From assembly GCF_029953285.1 (NCBI RefSeq), contig NZ_JASAOI010000006.1:1-64000 (forward strand): a stretch of DNA of 64,000 nt, given 5' to 3'. Shown here one piece after another: positions 62,204-64,000 of the stretch. The translations under genes and the position numbers were made by a program. The notes beneath the pieces are model-generated. The model was not told the origin of the DNA. It did no database searches and worked only from the letters and a program-made list of their open reading frames with translations. The first letter of the stretch is position 1. Every line of letters begins with the position of its first letter. This DNA comes from Yinghuangia seranimata. Its GTDB lineage: Bacteria > Actinomycetota > Actinomycetes > Streptomycetales > Streptomycetaceae.

Positions 62204-62358
62204 GCCCCTCCCGATAGCTGCCGGGTTGTCTGCGCGGGCGGGCGGCTGTCAAGCCGCCCCCAACAGCACGCGACAGGCCACCTGTTCGTAGGAGATCCAT
62301 CGCGGCTTGACAGCCGTTCGGCCGCGCGGACCATCAAATCCGGGGCGCCAGGCCACCG
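62204..62358 (+). repeat. Palindromic repeat element E
   Basis: Forward copy. Left arm CCCCTCCCGATAG; the right outer arm is degenerate. Core ACAGG-CCA-CCTGT near 62273-62285. Outward pairs: leftward TTGACA (62252-62247), 16 bases, GACAAC (62230-62225); rightward TTGACA (62307-62312), 16 bases, GACCAT (62329-62334), aimed at the gene beginning 62619. Confidence 0.8.
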
Positions 62359-62618
62359 CCGGCAGACGGGCCGGGGGACCGTGCATGGTCTTCGACGTCC
62401 ACGCTGCAACAGGCGAGGCCGGCAACGCGGATGGCGGCTGGCTCGCACGCCGACGACGCGCCGCCGCGACGGAGTGGGCCGACCCCCCGTACACCTCAGG
62501 TCAGCCCGCTGCGCGAACGGGCAGCCGGGCGCACCCTGAGGGCAGCCCCGGCGCACCTTTCGGCTCCCGGCCCGTGTCCGCCAGCGTGGATCGGTCACCC
62601 CGAGAGGAGAACGCGCCG

Positions 62619-64000
62619 ATGGGCAACTGCGAAGCCTGCGGGCATCCGTGCAGTCAGGACGAGAGCTTCTGCGGCGCGTGCGGGGCGTACCTTGCGTGGG
62701 ACTCTGCGGCGGATGCGAACGGCTCGGTGCAGGCAGCTGCCCCGAGTGCAGGCGTGGCCGCGTCAGCGTCGACGTCCGCGGTTGCCCAGAGTTCGTCGGT
62801 GATCGTCCCGGCGTCTGGGCGCGCCGAGTCGGCTCCGAGCGAGGCCTCATCGGCAGGACGGTTGTCGGCACCTCCCGCGCCCACCTCGTCGCCCTCCCGA
62901 CGCGTCGAGCGGCCCGTCGAGCCCGTTGAGCGTGTCGTGCCTCCGCAACCGGTTACGCCACCGGCCTCCGCAGAGTCCGGACCCGGATCGCCGGTGGTCG
63001 AGGCGGGGCGTGGGAGCGGGCATGACGGCGGCGTGGCTTGTCCCGCTGGTGATGGACCGCGCCCGTCAGGCGCTACAGGCACTACAGTTCCGCGCCCTCA
63101 GGCGAATGAGCGCGCTGCCGGACGCCCCGAACACCCCTCGCCAGCTGACGAGTCGAACGGACAGGTTGAGGCAGCCGCTCCCGTCGTTGTGCCGCCGCGT
63201 CCGACGGGCGGCGGGAGCACAGCGCCCGTCGCTCCCAGCGGTGTTCCGCCCGCCGGGCCTGCGGCCGCTGTGCCGCCGCCCCCGACCGGCGTTCCCCAGG
63301 GTCCCGGCGCCGCCACGCCGGCCAGGCCGAGTGAAGCCCCGCCCGTCCGTGCGGCCGCCGCACCGGTCCGACCCGGTGAGGCCCCACCCACCCCACCTGC
63401 TGCCGCAGCGCCTCCGCGTCCGACCAATGCTCCCGTGACCACAGGGGTGACGGCGGCGCCCGTTCGACCCGGTGAGGCTCGGCCTGCCGCGTACGCGTCC
63501 GCACCCGCCCCGGCTCCGGTCGCTCGCGTCGTCGAGGACCGGCCTCCCGCGCCCGGTGAGCTCGTGTGCCCGTCCTGTGGTGCCGGGAACGCCCCCGAGC
63601 GGCGGTTCTGCCGACGGTGCGGGGCTGCGCTCGCCGAGGCGCCGGTCGCGGCGCGGCCGTCGTGGTTCCGGCGGCGGCGTACGCACGTCGCCGGCGACCG
63701 GCCGCGCCAACGGCGGCTGCGCAGGCCCAGGTTCATCGTTCCGGGTGTGTTCATCGGGCTGCTCGCGGCGCTCGCCGCCGTGTTCCACGGGACGATCGCT
63801 GGGTGGGTCGACACCGTTAAGGACCGGTTCTCCGACCCGCAGCCGATCCACGCCGACGCGGTGCGCGCGTCTAGCGAGGACCCCGCGCACCCGGCCGCGC
63901 TCGCCGTCGACGGGACGAGCGACCGCTACTGGTCCCCGGCCGTTCCCGGCTGTGGCCAAGGCCAGTACCTGGAAGGCGACTTCGCCAACGCCTTCCGACT
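62619..64000 (+). CDS. Zinc-ribbon membrane protein with NADase-type glycan-binding-like domain (partial)
   Basis: The reading frame is open from ATG 62619 to the window edge, about 460 residues so far. An N-terminal zinc ribbon (CEACGHPCSQDESFCGACG) is followed by a Pro/Ala-rich linker of about 280 residues, a second zinc ribbon (CPSCGAGNAPERRFCRRCG), a basic stretch, one membrane helix (FIVPGVFIGLLAALAAVF) and the beginning of a discoidin-like domain (ADAVRASSEDPAHPAALAVDG...DRYWSPA). The last resembles the NADase-type glycan-binding domain found on proteins beside actinobacterial CIS genes. GAGAGGAG lies about 10 bases upstream. The C-terminus is not visible. Role in the system is inferred from position only. 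Confidence 0.8.
   Translation, partial: MGNCEACGHPCSQDESFCGACGAYLAWDSAADANGSVQAAAPSAGVAASASTSAVAQSSSVIVPASGRAESAPSEASSAGRLSAPPAPTSSPSRRVERPVEPVERVVPPQPVTPPASAESGPGSPVVEAGRGSGHDGGVACPAGDGPRPSGATGTTVPRPQANERAAGRPEHPSPADESNGQVEAAAPVVVPPRPTGGGSTAPVAPSGVPPAGPAAAVPPPPTGVPQGPGAATPARPSEAPPVRAAAAPVRPGEAPPTPPAAAAPPRPTNAPVTTGVTAAPVRPGEARPAAYASAPAPAPVARVVEDRPPAPGELVCPSCGAGNAPERRFCRRCGAALAEAPVAARPSWFRRRRTHVAGDRPRQRRLRRPRFIVPGVFIGLLAALAAVFHGTIAGWVDTVKDRFSDPQPIHADAVRASSEDPAHPAALAVDGTSDRYWSPAVPGCGQGQYLEGDFANAFR

Larger units (their letters stand above)
61703..62358 (-). repeat. Right composite palindromic unit (D-hairpin-E)
   Basis: Inverted homologue of the unit at 31797-32458, with module order and spacing preserved to within a few bases over the interior (13- to 20-bp exact words at corresponding places). 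The flanks of the central hairpin differ more. The two units point away from each other across 29.2 kb of CIS genes. Confidence 0.85.
61521..62618. other. Non-coding composite repeat region after CIS operon
   Basis: 1098 bases without a supported gene. It contains the G-rich tract, elements D and E, and the conserved hairpin between them. Element E's right arm points a promoter-like pair at the gene at 62619. Confidence 0.6.

Noticed and set aside
31797-62358. A composite transposon with insertion sequences at both ends
   Set aside because: The end units are about 650 bp, have no transposase frame and no visible target duplication was found by eye; I keep only the inverted-repeat observation.
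1-64000. CRISPR arrays, tRNA and rRNA genes
   Set aside because: No regularly spaced direct repeats of CRISPR type and no cloverleaf or ribosomal RNA sequence were recognised on either strand by eye.

Overview
The window is very GC-rich DNA with strong third-position GC bias, many GTG starts, ATGA/GTGA/TGATG gene overlaps and several apparently leaderless genes. With large LuxR-type regulators, an F420-type oxidoreductase and an actinobacterial-type contractile injection system (CIS), this points to a filamentous actinomycete of the Streptomyces kind. No tRNA, rRNA, CRISPR array or transposase gene was seen.

Left part (1-31 kb) is ordinary chromosomal accessory content. 79-4240 is an MprAB-like two-component system next to an HtrA-like membrane protease, with a Uma2-family gene between. 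4391-10816 is a catabolic-looking block: zinc alcohol dehydrogenase, cyclase-family hydrolase, MarR regulator, ricin-type lectin, SDR, enoyl-CoA hydratase and F420/luciferase-type oxidoreductase. The MarR promoter and the divergent SDR/hydratase promoters share the inverted repeat TTGAC-N3-GTCAA, so they are probably one regulon. 10956-18 kb holds a small protein, two MFS transporters (one with an odd repeat-rich N-terminal extension), a LysR regulator, cysC and a secreted lipoprotein protease. 18345-29378 holds a NarL-type two-component pair whose kinase has a PDZ-like sensor region, an RCC1-repeat secreted protein, an HSL-type esterase, an AraC regulator and a large LuxR/ATPase regulator.

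Right part (29.6-64 kb) is an extracellular or cytoplasmic CIS locus, a phage-tail-like nanomachine. It has a membrane-anchored hydrolytic-protein-like gene, a dedicated LuxR-type regulator with a degenerate receiver, a membrane-anchored beta-propeller/CARDB protein, a tail terminator (DUF4255), an AAA+ ATPase, a 2651-residue DUF4157 cargo-like protein, sheath, tube, two small assembly proteins, a long low-complexity protein, a second tube-like protein, LysM, VgrG-like spike, PAAR tip, gp25, a baseplate J protein and a tail protein. A zinc-ribbon/NADase-type glycan-binding-like protein runs off the right edge. The giant DUF4157 protein carries annexin-like repeats, a HINT autoprocessing domain and a C-terminal GIY-YIG-like nuclease, so it reads as a toxin effector.

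The most unusual non-coding feature is a family of about 160-bp palindromic repeats: one copy at 23.7 kb and two pairs at 31.8-32.5 kb and 61.7-62.4 kb. Each arm carries an outward-facing promoter-like TTGACN-N16-AT-rich hexamer. The two pairs, with the hairpin sequence between them, form about 650-bp composite units in inverted orientation that bracket the CIS structural operon.
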